Of a DNA stretch of 64,000 bases, positions 30,077-40,572 are shown piece by piece. Position 1 is the first letter of the stretch, and each line of letters opens with the position of its first letter. A program made the position numbers and the translations under genes. The notes below the pieces were generated by a model. It did no database searches. It was not told the DNA's origin and saw only the letters and a program-made list of their open reading frames with translations. Source of the stretch: Cryobacterium breve (GTDB lineage Bacteria; Actinomycetota; Actinomycetes; Actinomycetales; Microbacteriaceae); assembly GCF_027594785.1 (NCBI RefSeq), contig NZ_CP075584.1, forward strand, positions 310,001 through 374,000, read 5' to 3'.

Positions 30077-32623
30077 TCAGGCCTCCTCGTCAGTGCCCGC
30101 GGCGGCGGCCGTCTCGGCCGACTGGCCGGCCGGCGCTGCGGGGTCGAATGCCGGCAGGGCGATGACCATCGTCAGCCCGCCGCCCGGGGTGTCTTCGGCC
30201 TCGAGCCGCCCGCCCATGCCTTCGGTGAAGCCCTTTGCGAGCGCGAGGCCGAGGCCGAGGCCGGTCAGGTTGTCCGTGTCGCCGAGGCGCTGGAAGGGGA
30301 GGAAGACCTCGTCGCGCCGGTCTGCGGGAATGCCGGGGCCGCGGTCCATGATCCGCAGTTCGACGACGCCGCCGAATTCGCTCGCCGAGACGAGCACGCG
30401 CCCGCCCGTCGGCGAGAAGCGGATGCCGTTGGCCAGCACATTCACGACGACCCGCTGCAGGAGCCCGGCATCAGCGAGCATCGGCGGCAGCCCAGGCGGG
30501 AATTCGAGTTCAACCGTGTCCGGCCCGACGCCGAGCTCGTCGAGGGCGGGGAGCACGACGTCCGCGGCGTCGACGGGACCCAGGGAGACCGCGAGAGCGC
30601 CCGCTTGCACCCGGCTCACGTCGAGGAGGTTCGTGATGAGGCCGGCGAGCGACTCGAGGCTCTCCTCGGCCGTCTCGAAGAGCTCCTCCCTGTCGGCGGG
30701 CGACAGCGTGAGCTCCGCCGAACGCAACCCGCTGATGGCGGCTGTCGCTGCGGAGAGCGGCCGTCGCAGGTCGTGGCCGACGGCGGCGAGAAGGGCGCTG
30801 CGCATCCGGTCGGCCTCTGCGAGCGGTCCGATTGCACTCGCGGTCTCCGCGAGGTCGCTGTGTTCGAGCGCGGCGTCGAGCTGGGTCGCGATCACGCCGA
30901 GCAGTCGTCGTTCGGACGCGGCGAGGTCGCGTCCGGAGAGCTCGAGGGTGCCCCGCGTTCCGACGGGGACCGTTGCGAGGGCGGTGTCCGGGCCGACCTC
31001 CGCGGGCGAGCCGTCCGAGTACAACAGCTTCCCGTCCGTGAACAGGCGCACCCCGGTGAGGTTGAAGGCCTCGCGGGTCCTGGCGACGAGCGCCGGGACG
31101 GCGTCCTCGCCGCGGAGCACGCTGCCGGCAACGGTAGCGAGGAGTTCTGACTCGCCGGCGGCGCGCTGGGCGCTGCGGCTCCGCCTGGCGGCGAGGTCGA
31201 CGACGTAGCTGACGACGCCCGCGTTGGCCAGGTACAGGACGAGCGCGAGGGCGTGCGCGGGTTCGGCGATCGTGACGGTGTAGAGCGGGTTCACGAAGAA
31301 GTAGTCGAGGGTGAGCCCGGAGAGCAACGCGGCGAACAGGGCCGGCCAGAGTCCGCCGACGAGGGCGACGACGATGACGAGGAGCTGGTAGCTGAGCACC
31401 TCGCTCGTGATCGATTCCTCGCTGTGGGTCGCCACGAGGAGTGCCGTGAGCAGCGGCCCGCCGACGACGGCGAGGCCGAGGCCGGCCAGCCGCCTGCGGA
31501 GGCTGAGCGCACCGCCGATCCGCGGGAGGCGCTTCCGCTCGCCCGCGGCGGAGTGCGTGACGACGTGCACGTCGATGTCCCCGGACTCCCTGACGACCGT
31601 CGTGCCGATTCCCGGCCCGCTGAATGCGGCCTTGAGCCGGGTACGCCTGCTCACACCGATCACGAGCTGGGTCGCGTTCGAGGCCCTGGCGAATTCGACG
31701 AGGGCGGTCGGGACGTCGTCGCCGACGAGCTGGTGGTAGCTGCCGCCGAGCTTCTCGACGAGGGCTCGCTGGGCGGCGAGCGCGCCGGGGTGGGCCGAAC
31801 GGAGCCCGTCCTGGCTGATCACGTGCACGGCGAGGAGTTCGCCGCCGGCGGCGCGGCCGGCGATCCGTGCCCCGCGTCGCAGCAGCGTCTCACCCTCTGG
31901 CCCGCCGGTGAGCGCGACCACGACACGTTCGCGGGCTTCCCACTTGCTGTCGATGCCGTGTTCGGCCCGGTAGTTCTTGAGCGCTGTGTCCACCTCGTCG
32001 GCGAGCCAGAGCAACGCGAGCTCGCGCAGGGCGGTGAGGTTGCCGAGCCGAAAGTAGTTCGACAGGGCGGCGTCGATCCGGGCGGCGGGATAGACGTGGC
32101 CCTCGGCGAGCCTGTCGCGCAGGGACTGTGGGGCGAGGTCGATCACCTCGACCTGATCCGCGGCCCGCAGCACGCTGTCCGGCAGGGTTTCGCGCTGGGG
32201 GACGCCGGTGATCTTTTGAACGACGTCGTTGAGCGACTCGATGTGCTGGATGTTGACCGTCGAGATGACGTCGATGCCCGCGTCGAGGAGGGACTGGACG
32301 TCCTGCCACCGTTTGTCGTGGGCGAGGCCGGGGGCGTTGGTGTGCGCGAGCTCGTCGACGAGTGCGATTGCGGGCGCGCGATCGAGGACAGCGTTCAGGT
32401 CGAGGTCGGTGAGTTCGATCCCGCGGTGCCGCCGGACGAGGCGCGGCACGACCTCGAGCCCGTCGAGCATCGCGGCGGTCGCAGCGCGGTCGTGGGTTTC
32501 CACGACCGCGACGACGACGTCCTTGCCCTCCGCGTGCAACCGCCTGCCCTCTTCGAGCATGGCGTAGGTTTTGCCGACGCCCGGTGCGGCGCCGAGCAGC
32601 ACCCGCAGTCGGCCGCGTTTCAT
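30077..32623 (-). CDS. kdpD: Potassium sensor histidine kinase KdpD
   Basis: 848 residues. N-terminal KdpD domain with Walker A LLGAAPGVGKTYAMLEEGRR and VVAVVETHDR; a Usp-like domain (about 225-350); four membrane helices near residues 375-470; a GAF-like segment; HisKA domain with H-box AVGHDLRRPLSAATA; HATPase motifs NGIRFSPTGGRV, DRGPGIP and GLGLGLALAKGF. Senses potassium limitation and phosphorylates KdpE. Between kdpC (25 bases) and kdpE (0 bases), in one operon with the transporter. Confidence 0.95.
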   Translation of the reverse strand: MKRGRLRVLLGAAPGVGKTYAMLEEGRRLHAEGKDVVVAVVETHDRAATAAMLDGLEVVPRLVRRHRGIELTDLDLNAVLDRAPAIALVDELAHTNAPGLAHDKRWQDVQSLLDAGIDVISTVNIQHIESLNDVVQKITGVPQRETLPDSVLRAADQVEVIDLAPQSLRDRLAEGHVYPAARIDAALSNYFRLGNLTALRELALLWLADEVDTALKNYRAEHGIDSKWEARERVVVALTGGPEGETLLRRGARIAGRAAGGELLAVHVISQDGLRSAHPGALAAQRALVEKLGGSYHQLVGDDVPTALVEFARASNATQLVIGVSRRTRLKAAFSGPGIGTTVVRESGDIDVHVVTHSAAGERKRLPRIGGALSLRRRLAGLGLAVVGGPLLTALLVATHSEESITSEVLSYQLLVIVVALVGGLWPALFAALLSGLTLDYFFVNPLYTVTIAEPAHALALVLYLANAGVVSYVVDLAARRSRSAQRAAGESELLATVAGSVLRGEDAVPALVARTREAFNLTGVRLFTDGKLLYSDGSPAEVGPDTALATVPVGTRGTLELSGRDLAASERRLLGVIATQLDAALEHSDLAETASAIGPLAEADRMRSALLAAVGHDLRRPLSAATAAISGLRSAELTLSPADREELFETAEESLESLAGLITNLLDVSRVQAGALAVSLGPVDAADVVLPALDELGVGPDTVELEFPPGLPPMLADAGLLQRVVVNVLANGIRFSPTGGRVLVSASEFGGVVELRIMDRGPGIPADRRDEVFLPFQRLGDTDNLTGLGLGLALAKGFTEGMGGRLEAEDTPGGGLTMVIALPAFDPAAPAGQSAETAAAAGTDEEA

Positions 32624-32648
32624 GTCACGCCTTTCAGCCCTGTTCAGG

Positions 32649-33263
32649 TCAGCCCTGGTTGGGCAGCGACTCGAGGGCGAGGTTCAGTTGGAGCACGTTG
32701 ACGGTGGGTTCGCCCAGGAAACCAAGGTCCCGTCCCTGAATCCTAGACTCGACCAGGGCACTGACGGTCGCGACGGGCAGGCCGCGGGCCGCAGAGACCC
32801 TGTTCACCTGGATCCGGGCGTACTCCGCGCTGATCTGGGGATCAAGCCCCGAAGCGGATGCCGTGAGGGCGTCGGCGGGGATCTGGTCGGCGGTCACGCC
32901 GTCGGATTCCTCGATTGCGGACTTCCGGTCGGCGATCGCCGAGATCAGGTCGGCGTTCTCCGGACCGAGGTTGCTGCCGCTGGAGGCCGCCGCGTCGTAG
33001 CCGTTGCCGGCTGCGGATGGCCGTGACTGGAACCATTCCGGAAGTGCGGCTCCGTCGGCATCCGTGAAGGACTGGCCGATCAGTGAGGAACCGACCACTC
33101 CGGAACTCCCGTGGATGAGGGAACCGTTGGCCTGGTTCGGCAGGGCGAGCTGCCCGAAGGCCGTGATCGCGAGGGGGTATGCGACACCGAGGATGACGGT
33201 GAAGACGAGCATGGCGCGAAGGGCGACGCCGTACTGGCGGGCCGAGTTGCGAGGGGAACTCAT
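32649..33263 (-). CDS. kdpC: Potassium-transporting ATPase subunit KdpC
   Basis: 204 residues with one N-terminal membrane helix (ALRAMLVFTVILGVAYPLAIT) and an extracytoplasmic domain. Typical segments: GSSLIGQSFTD, FQSRPSAAGNGYDAAASSGS, DPQISAEYARIQVNRVS and DLGFLGEPTVNVLQLNLAL. KdpC stabilises the KdpFABC complex. Length matches the family. It follows kdpB by 53 bases. Confidence 0.95.
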   Translation of the reverse strand: MSSPRNSARQYGVALRAMLVFTVILGVAYPLAITAFGQLALPNQANGSLIHGSSGVVGSSLIGQSFTDADGAALPEWFQSRPSAAGNGYDAAASSGSNLGPENADLISAIADRKSAIEESDGVTADQIPADALTASASGLDPQISAEYARIQVNRVSAARGLPVATVSALVESRIQGRDLGFLGEPTVNVLQLNLALESLPNQG

Positions 33264-33316
33264 GGTGGAGGTGTCCGTTCCGTGGGAAGTGAGGGTGGGG
33301 AGAGGTCCGGAGGGGG

Positions 33317-35512
33317 TCAGAAACCAGGGAGCAGTGCGACGAAGAGGTCGACGAGCTTGATTCCGAGGAACGGCGCGATCACACCGCCGAGGCCGTAGAC
33401 CAGCAGGTTGCGGCTGAGGACGCTCGCGGCGGCGGCAGGCCGGTAGGCGACGCCGCGGAGCGCGAGCGGGATCAGGACGACGATGATGATCGCGTTGAAG
33501 ATGATGGCCGACAGGATCGCCGAGGCGGGCGAGTGCAGCTGCATCACGTTCAGCACGGCGAGGCCGGGGAAGACCCCCGCGAACATCGCCGGGATGATCG
33601 CGAAGTACTTGGCGATGTCGTTGGCGATCGAAAACGTGGTCAGGGCGCCGCGGGTGATCAGAAGCTGTTTGCCGATTCGCACGATATCGATGAGCTTCGT
33701 CGGGTCAGAGTCGAGGTCGACCATGTTGCCGGCCTCCTTCGCGGCGCTCGTACCGGTGTTCATCGCGACCCCGACGTCGGCCTGGGCGAGCGCCGGCGCG
33801 TCGTTCGTGCCGTCGCCCGTCATGGCGACGAGATTGCCGCCCTCCTGTTCGCGCCGGATGAGGGCGAGCTTGTCCTCGGGGGTGGCCTCGGCGAGGAAGT
33901 CGTCGACGCCGGCTTCCGCCGCGATCGTCTTCGCGGTGAGCGGATTGTCGCCGGTCACCATGATCGTGCGGATGCCCATGCTGCGCAGGCTCGGCGAACC
34001 GTTCGGCGATGCCCTCCTTGACGATGTCCTTGAGGTACACCACTCCGAGGATCCGCCGCGCACCGGCTGCGCCGTCCGTAGCGCCGCCTGTTGGGCTGCC
34101 TGCGGCCACGACGAGCGGGGTGCCGCCGAGCTCGGAGATCCGTTCCACGGTCGCGTTCAGGTCGTCGAGCACCGTCGGCTCGACGGGGGTGGTTTCACGG
34201 ACCCAGGCGAGCACGGCGGAGCCGGCGCCCTTGCGGATGAAGGAGCCATCCGGCAGGTCGATCCCGCTCATCCGGGTCTGCGCGGTGAAGGGCACGACGA
34301 CGGCGTCGAGGGTACCCGGAGTCCCGAACCCGGTTTCGATCGCAAGGTCGACGATCGACTTGCCTTCCGGGGTCGGGTCGCTCAGGGAAGAGAGCGCGGC
34401 TGCGTTGACCAGTTCGTCCCTGCCGACCCCGGCGAGCGGAGTGAACTCCCGCGCCTGCCGGTTGCCGTACGTGATCGTGCCGGTCTTGTCGAGGAGCAGG
34501 ATCGTGACGTCGCCCGCAGCCTCGACCGCTCGTCCCGACATCGCCAGCACATTGCGCTGCACGAGCCGGTCCATCCCGGCGATGCCGATCGCGGAGAGCA
34601 GGGCGCCGATCGTGGTGGGGATCAGGCAGACGAGCAGGGCGACGAGGACGGGCAGGCTCACGGCGGCCGCGGAGTACCCGGCGATGGGGTTGAGGGTGAG
34701 GGTCACCACGAGGAACACGATCGACAGGCTCGCGAGCAGGATGTTGAGCGCGAGTTCGTTCGGGGTCTTCTGCCGCGAGGCGCCCTCGACGAGGGCGATC
34801 ATGCGGTCGACGAAAGTCTCGCCCGGCTTGCTCGTGATGCGGACGACGATCCGGTCGGAGAGCACCCGGGTTCCCCCGTGACGGCACTCCGGTCGCCGCC
34901 GGACTCACGAACGACGGGCGCAGACTCTCCGGTGATCGCGGACTCGTCGATCGAGGCGATGCCCCAGATGATGTCGCCGTCTCCGGGGACGAGTTCCCCG
35001 GCGGTCACGATCACGGTGTCGCCGAGGGTGAGGTCGGCGGAGGAGACCGCGGAGACGCTGGCCCGCTCGGCCGCGGCATCCGCTGCCTCGTCATAGCCGG
35101 CCACGAGGTTGGCGTTCGTGCTGGTCCGGGTCTGGCGGAGGCTGTCCGCCTGCGCCTTGCCGCGGCCCTCGGCGACGGCTTCCGCCAGGTTGGCGAAGAT
35201 CACGGTGAGCCAGAGCCAGAATGCGATGCCGACGGTGAAGCTCGCCGGCACGTCGCCGCCGCCCGAACGGGCAGGTCCGCCGAGGAAGGGTTCGACGATC
35301 GCGAGCAGCGTGGTGAGCGCGGCACCGACCTCGACGATGAACATGACCGGGTTTCGCCACATCAGGCGAGGGTCGAGCTTGCGCGCCGCCATCGGGAGCG
35401 CGGCGACGAGCTGCCCCAGGTTGATCGCGCTCGATGCGCGTTTCGGCTGACGTTCCGTGGTGGGCGCCGGCCCCTCGCCCCGTGGCGTGGATGCTTCGGT
35501 GACTGTCGACAT
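33317..35512 (-). CDS. kdpB: Potassium-transporting P-type ATPase subunit KdpB (two frameshifts)
   Basis: ATG 35512. Segment one runs to the run at 34873-34877 ([22 protein letters not shown]). Segment two has [18 protein letters not shown] and [16 protein letters not shown] with the phosphorylated Asp, up to [10 protein letters not shown], broken at 33986-33992. Segment three has [20 protein letters not shown] and [20 protein letters not shown]. Adding one base in the C5 run and removing one from CAGGCTC restores about 731 residues. All P-type motifs ([21 protein letters not shown]) are present across the segments, so the coding content is intact. Confidence 0.92.
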
Positions 35513-35603
35513 GATTACTGCTGCCCTTCCGCCGGAAAGTCCGGCGTGAGTGGTGACGAGGAGAGGAACGGGGGAGCCTGCGTGCCGGAAGCGGAGGTCA
35601 TGG

Positions 35604-37277
35604 CTACTGCAGTCCTTCCGCGAGCGGGCCGAGCGCGAGGACAGGGAAGTATGTGAGCGCCGTGATGATGACCGTCACGCCGACGAGCAGCCCGACGAAT
35701 TGCATGCGGTGGGTCGGCAGGGTGCCGCGCGTCGCCGGAACCGTGTCCTGGGCGGAGAGTGCGCCGGCGAGGGCGAGCACGAGGACGATCGGCAGGAATC
35801 GGCCGAGGAGCATGGCCACGCCGAGCGCCGTGTTGAACCACGGTGTGTTGGCGGTCAGCCCGGCGAAGGCGGAGCCGTTGTTGTTGGCCGCCGAGGTGAA
35901 GGCGTAAAGCACCTCGGAGAGACCGTGCAGGCCGGGGTTCCAGATCGAGGTGGTCTCGACATCCGCTCGCACGGCGGGAATCGCGAAGCTCAGCGCCGTT
36001 CCGGCGAGGACGAGGGTCGGGGTGACGAGGATGTAGAGGCTCGCGATCTTGATCTCGCGCGGGCCGATCTTCTTGCCGAGGTATTCGGGAGTGCGGCCGA
36101 CAAGCAGACCGGCGATGAAGACCGTGATCACGGCGAGGATGAGCATGCCGTAGAGCCCGGACCCGGTGCCGCCGGGGGCGACCTCGCCGAGCATCATGTT
36201 GAGCATCGGCATCAGCCCGCCGAGCGCCGTGAACGAGTCGTGCATGGAGTTCACCGCACCGGTCGAGGTGAGGGTCGACGCCGTCCCGAAGAGGGCGGAG
36301 CCGATAATGCCGAAGCGTTGTTCCTTGCCTTCCATGGCGCCGCCGGCCGCGAGGCGGGCCGTGCCGGCGCCGCCGAGTTCGAAGAGCGTGAGCGCGGTGA
36401 GGGAGACCACGAAGATGGCGGCCATCGCGCCGAGAATGGCGTAGCCCTGTTTTTTGTCGCCGACGATCGTGCCGAAGGTGCGGGGCAGGCTGAAGGGGAT
36501 CGCGAGCATCAGAACGATCTGGAACATGCTCGTCCACGCGGTGGGGTTTTCGAACGGATGCGCCGAGTTCGCGTTGAAGAATCCGCCGCCGTTCGTGCCG
36601 AACATCTTGATCGCCTCCTGGGAGGCCACCGGCCCGCCGGGTATGGACTGGGTGGCACCCGTGATCGTCGTGACATCCGTGAAGCCGGTGAGGTTCTGGA
36701 TGACACCGCCGGCGAGAAGCACGACCGCGGCGAGGATCGCCACCGGGAGCAGCAGGCGCAGCACCCCGCGGGTCAGGTCGACCCAGAAATTGCCGATCGT
36801 GCCCGTCCGGCGTTGAGCGAAGCCGCGCACCAGGGCTATCGCCACGGCGATGCCCACCGCCGCGGAGACGAAGTTCTGTACGGCCAGGCCGAGCATCTGC
36901 ACCGAATAGCCCATGGTCACGTCGGGGGAGTATGACTGCCAGTTCGTGTTGGTCACGAACGAGACGGCCGTGTTGAACGACAGGCCCGACGGGATGGCCG
37001 GAAAGCCCAGGGAATAGGGCAGCACCGCCTGGGCGCGCTGGATGACGTAGACGAAGAGCACCCCCATGAGGGAGAAAGCGAGCACACTGCGCAGGTAGGA
37101 CTGCCAGGTCTGCTGTGACCGGGGATTGACCCCGACCAGGCGATAGAAACCGCGCTCGATCCGATTGTCACGCGACGATTGGTAGAACGTCGCCATGTAG
37201 TCGCCGAGGGGGCGGTAGATGAGGGCGAGGACAAGCGCAAGGGTGAGCGCCTGGAGAACGGCGAACCAGAGGTCCAT
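35604..37277 (-). CDS. kdpA: Potassium-transporting ATPase subunit KdpA
   Basis: 557 residues, ten-helix membrane protein homologous to potassium channels; selectivity regions seen at [38 protein letters not shown] and [20 protein letters not shown]. Length matches KdpA (about 555). ATG 37277 overlaps the kdpF stop by one base. Binds and moves potassium, with energy supplied by KdpB. Confidence 0.96.
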   Translation of the reverse strand: MDLWFAVLQALTLALVLALIYRPLGDYMATFYQSSRDNRIERGFYRLVGVNPRSQQTWQSYLRSVLAFSLMGVLFVYVIQRAQAVLPYSLGFPAIPSGLSFNTAVSFVTNTNWQSYSPDVTMGYSVQMLGLAVQNFVSAAVGIAVAIALVRGFAQRRTGTIGNFWVDLTRGVLRLLLPVAILAAVVLLAGGVIQNLTGFTDVTTITGATQSIPGGPVASQEAIKMFGTNGGGFFNANSAHPFENPTAWTSMFQIVLMLAIPFSLPRTFGTIVGDKKQGYAILGAMAAIFVVSLTALTLFELGGAGTARLAAGGAMEGKEQRFGIIGSALFGTASTLTSTGAVNSMHDSFTALGGLMPMLNMMLGEVAPGGTGSGLYGMLILAVITVFIAGLLVGRTPEYLGKKIGPREIKIASLYILVTPTLVLAGTALSFAIPAVRADVETTSIWNPGLHGLSEVLYAFTSAANNNGSAFAGLTANTPWFNTALGVAMLLGRFLPIVLVLALAGALSAQDTVPATRGTLPTHRMQFVGLLVGVTVIITALTYFPVLALGPLAEGLQ

Positions 37278-37366
37278 CAGAACCTTTCCGGCTTCACGAG
37301 GGCGAGTATGAGGTAACCCAGCGCGGCAACGGCGAGCAGCGCGCCGAGCAGGTCGAAGACGATCAC
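37277..37366 (-). CDS. kdpF: Potassium-transporting ATPase subunit KdpF, 29 aa
   Basis: A tiny ORF from GTG 37366: [19 protein letters not shown] then [10 protein letters not shown]. This is the single-helix KdpF subunit with its usual ending LxPERF and length of about 29 residues. Its stop TGA overlaps the kdpA ATG, and its GTG overlaps the stop of the small ORF upstream (GTGA). It stabilises the KdpABC complex in the membrane. Confidence 0.92.
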   Translation of the reverse strand: MIVFDLLGALLAVAALGYLILALVKPERF

Positions 37367-37458
37367 AGTTTCTCGACTCCCTTGGCCACGAGGCCGATCA
37401 GGGCGAACACGGCGATCACGCCGAGAACGTAGACGATGTCAAGCACGAGGTCGGGCAC
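37363..37458 (-). CDS. 31-aa single-helix membrane peptide upstream of kdpF
   Basis: ORF from GTG 37458 with GGAG seven to eight bases before it: [20 protein letters not shown] then [11 protein letters not shown]. One membrane helix and a basic tail. The stop overlaps the kdpF start as GTGA, so translation is coupled. It resembles KdpF in size and topology but lacks the PERF ending. It is probably the first gene of the kdp operon and either an extra small subunit or a coupling peptide. Confidence 0.72.
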   Translation of the reverse strand: MPDLVLDIVYVLGVIAVFALIGLVAKGVEKL

Positions 37459-37516
37459 GGGAGAACTCCATCCACACGGTGACCGCGCCGGTGCAGGCGC
37501 GGGTGCCCCGGGGTCG

Positions 37517-37573
37517 GAACCGGGGTACTCCACAGGATTACGCCGGATTCGGGGCGAGAACCGGGGTCCTCAC
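37517..37573. promoter_or_regulatory. Direct repeats upstream of the kdp operon
   Basis: GAACCGGGGTACTCCAC (37517-37533) and GAACCGGGGTCCTCAC (37558-37573) are near-identical, on the same strand and 41 bases apart (about four helical turns), 60-115 bases upstream of the first kdp ORF. Tandem sites of this type suit an OmpR-class regulator such as KdpE. This is inference from position and spacing. Confidence 0.4.
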
Positions 37574-37617
37574 GGTATCCATACGGCCCGCCGACGGAAC
37601 CTAACGGTTTCTCTGCG

Positions 37618-37690
37618 CCGCCCTGCTGTGCTGCCCTGCTGCGCCGCCCTGCTGTGCTGCCCTGCCCTGCGCTGCCGCGCCTTGCCCCTG
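37618..37690. repeat. Low-complexity CTG-rich repeat between kdp and the polymerase gene
   Basis: Imperfect repeats of GCCGCCCTGCTGTGCTGCCCTGCT within the divergent intergenic region. The composition is strongly strand-biased (few A on the + strand). No coding meaning recognised. Together with 37517-37573 it accounts for most of the 313-base gap. Confidence 0.5.
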
Positions 37691-37771
37691 TGCCCCGCCC
37701 CGCCCTGGTGCGGTTCCCTGCGGTGAGCCGGTCGCTCGTCGCCGCGAGGGCCGTCGGTGCACGCTGGCAGA

Positions 37772-39564
37772 ATGGACAGGGTGTACATACTGGTCGCTCG
37801 AGGTGGGAACGGGGAGTTCCTCGTCGAGGTCCTGGACAACGATGGTGTGGCGCTCGGTGCCGCCCGCACAGTGCCGGCGACGGAGTTCCCCGGTTTCGTG
37901 CTTCACGAGGAACCCCGGTCCCCGCGCTGGGTCTGGGAGGACACCGCAAGCATCTACCCCGTCCTCCTCGAGGCCGGCGTCCGCGTCGAACGCGCCCACG
38001 ATCTGCGGCTCTGCCATGCGATCCTGCGCCACTCCGTGCTCACTGCCGGGAGCGACCTCGCGAGAGCGGAACCGAGCCGATGGGATGCCGCCCTCGCGGT
38101 CGTCGTGGAGACCCGCGATCCGGGGGCGACTCTTTTCGACCTGTTCGGAGAGGAGAGCGACGTCGACGCGGGCGGAGGCTTCGCGGACGCGGGCGCCGAG
38201 TTCCGGCTCCAGCTTGCGGCCGTCGCGGAGAGTGAGGAGCCGGGGCGGCTCCGCCTGCTGCTCGCCGCGGAATCCGCCGGCGCGCTCATCGCCGCCGAGA
38301 TGCGCTTCGCCGGCCTGCCCTGGCGTACCGACGTTCATGACGAGCTGCTGACCAGGGTCCTCGGGCCGAGGGTCGGCCCCGGAATCCGTCCGGCGCTTCT
38401 CGAGAAACTGGTCGCACGCATCCGCCATGAACTCGAGGACCCGCTTGTCAACCCGGATTCGCCGCCCGAGCTCATCCGCGCCCTGCGGCGAGCCGGGCTC
38501 GCCGTGACCTCGACGCGGGCGTGGGAACTCAAGGAACTCGACCATCCCGTGATCGAGCCCTTGCTGGAGTACAAGAAGCTCGCCCGGCTGCTGAGCGCCA
38601 ACGGCTGGTACTGGATGGACACCTGGATCGTCGACGGCCGCTTCCACCCGGAGTATCTGCCGGGCGGGGTCGTGACCGGTCGGTGGGCGACCCGCGGCGG
38701 GGGAGCGCTGCAGCTGCCCAAACAGGTGCGCGGTGCCGTTGTCGCCGACTCTGGCTGGAAGCTCGTCGTCGCGGATGCCGCCCAACTGGAACCGCGCATC
38801 CTCGCAGCGCTCTCGGGCGACACGGCCATGGCGGATGCCGGGCGCGGCAGCGACCTCTACGCCGGCATCGTCGCGAGCGGCCTCGTCGAAACCCGCGCGC
38901 ACGCCAAGGTCGCCATGCTCGGTGCGATGTACGGCGCGACGACGGGGGAGAGTGGGCGGCTGCTGCCCCGGCTCGCACGAGCGTACCCGCGGGCGCTCGC
39001 GCTGACCGAGACCGCCGCGCGCGCGGGGGCGAGCGCGGCGACCAGGTCACGACCAGGCTCGGCCGATCGTCGCCGCCGCCAGGTGATGCCTGGTACGCCG
39101 CCCAGTCCCTGGCTTCCTCGGAGGGAGCCGGCGACGCTGATGAGCGCAGGGCCCGCACCCAGGCCAGGGACTGGGGCCGTTTCACCCGCAACTTCGTGGT
39201 GCAGGGGAGCGCGGCAGAGTGGGCGTTGTGCTGGATGGCTGAGATCCGGAGGGAACTCCGGAAGCTGTCCACCGAGGTTCAGGCACCCTCCGGGTCCGGG
39301 CCAGGGTCACGGTCGGGATCCGGGTCAGGATCCGGGTCTGAATCTCCTTCCGGGGGTGGCGGCGCAGTGTTCGCCGACGCCCCGCACCTGGTGTTCTTCC
39401 TCCACGACGAGGTCATCGTGCACACTCCCGAGCACCTGGCGGCCCGGGTAGTGACCATTATCGAAGATGCTGCCGCGACGGCCGGCCGACACCTGTTCGG
39501 CACGTTCCCCGTCGACTTCCTGCTGACCGTTGCCACAGTCGACAACTACGGCGACGCGAAATAG
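37772..39564 (+). CDS. Bifunctional 3'-5' exonuclease/family A DNA polymerase (frameshifted)
   Basis: About 597 residues after repair; ATG 37772 (GTG 37781 possible). The N-terminal half resembles the degraded exonuclease region. The polymerase part has TGRWATRGGGALQLPKQVRG, the motif A-like VVADAAQLEPRILAALSGD, the O-helix-like ARAHAKVAMLGAMYGATTG and motif C VFFLHDEVIVHTP. The frame breaks in a G5 run at 39025-39029; one more G gives GERGDQVTTRLG. A Ser/Gly-rich insert of about 25 residues precedes motif C. Matches the stand-alone actinobacterial polymerase, not full-length PolA, which lies elsewhere. Probably a repair enzyme. Confidence 0.82.
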
Positions 39565-39637
39565 TGCCCGTCGCGGCAATAAACTCCGGCCGGTGACGGT
39601 TGCATCCAAGGTACTCAGACGACGGGATGGCGCAGGA

Positions 39638-40537
39638 ATGGCACATCAGGTAGAACACGGCAGCGTGGCTGACGGAAGCGCGACCCAGGGCAGCGTGGAT
39701 CAGAGCGGCACAGACGCCGCACTGGCAGAGCTGGCAGAATTCCGCGACGGTCGGACCCGTGCGGTCGTCGGGCCGCGAGGCAATCTCGCTCTCGTGAACA
39801 ACCAGTGGATCACTGGTGATCCGGCGGTCGGCCAGCCGATTTGGGGCGTCCCCGGGCTGTGGGCGCCGCTCCCGGCCGGTGTGTCGGGCCTCTCCCTCAC
39901 AGCGACAGCGAGCGACGGGATCATCGTCGACGGTGACGTGGTCGATGGTTCGGTGCTGGTCGCCGGACTCGATGCGATGCAGCCTTCGGGCATCCGCTTC
40001 AGCGAGACGCTCACGGGAACCGTGATCGCAGGCGAAGACGGCGGGTATGGCCTTCGGGTGTGGGATGCCGCCTCCGAGGGAATCCGCGACTTCGGTCGGA
40101 TCGACGCGTTCCCCTTTGACCCGGAGTGGGTGGTCGAGGCGACCTTCACGCCGATCTCCGGGCGCGGCGAGGTCAGTATCGCTCACTTGCAGGACGAGGG
40201 GCGAACCCGCCAGCGTGCCCTGCCTGGCGAGATCACCTTCACCAGGGACGGCATCGACTACAACCTCGTGGCCTTCGAGGATGGGCCGAGTCTGCTCCTC
40301 GTGTTCGCCGACGCGACCAACGGGGTCAGCACGTACAGCGTCGGCAGATTCCTGCGTGTCTCACCGGAGGGCGACGGCACGATTCGCCTCGACTTCAATC
40401 GGACCTACCTGCCTCCGTGTGCGTTCAGCTACAACTTCAACTGCCCGATCGCACCTGCCCAGAACCGTCTGGCCATCCCGATCGAGGCCGGCGAGCGCAT
40501 GGTCCTGGCCGCGGACGGCACGCCACTTCACGACTGA
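39638..40537 (+). CDS. DUF1684 family protein
   Basis: About 299 residues from ATG 39638. The conserved C-terminal core has YNLVAFEDGPSLLLVFADATNG, RFLRVSPEGDGTIRLDFNR and FNCPIAPAQNRLAIPIEAGE, the signature of DUF1684. Function is unknown. No signal peptide. The long open frame upstream overlaps the end of the polymerase gene and is rejected. Confidence 0.82.
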   Translation: MAHQVEHGSVADGSATQGSVDQSGTDAALAELAEFRDGRTRAVVGPRGNLALVNNQWITGDPAVGQPIWGVPGLWAPLPAGVSGLSLTATASDGIIVDGDVVDGSVLVAGLDAMQPSGIRFSETLTGTVIAGEDGGYGLRVWDAASEGIRDFGRIDAFPFDPEWVVEATFTPISGRGEVSIAHLQDEGRTRQRALPGEITFTRDGIDYNLVAFEDGPSLLLVFADATNGVSTYSVGRFLRVSPEGDGTIRLDFNRTYLPPCAFSYNFNCPIAPAQNRLAIPIEAGERMVLAADGTPLHD

Positions 40538-40572
40538 GCCGATCGCCTCACCTTTCGCCGAGGTGCTTCAGC

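Noticed and set aside
37459..37771. Cyclic-di-AMP (ydaO-type) riboswitch upstream of kdp
   Set aside because: A CCCGAATCC-like piece is present on the minus strand, but the other conserved ydaO blocks and their spacing are not seen.
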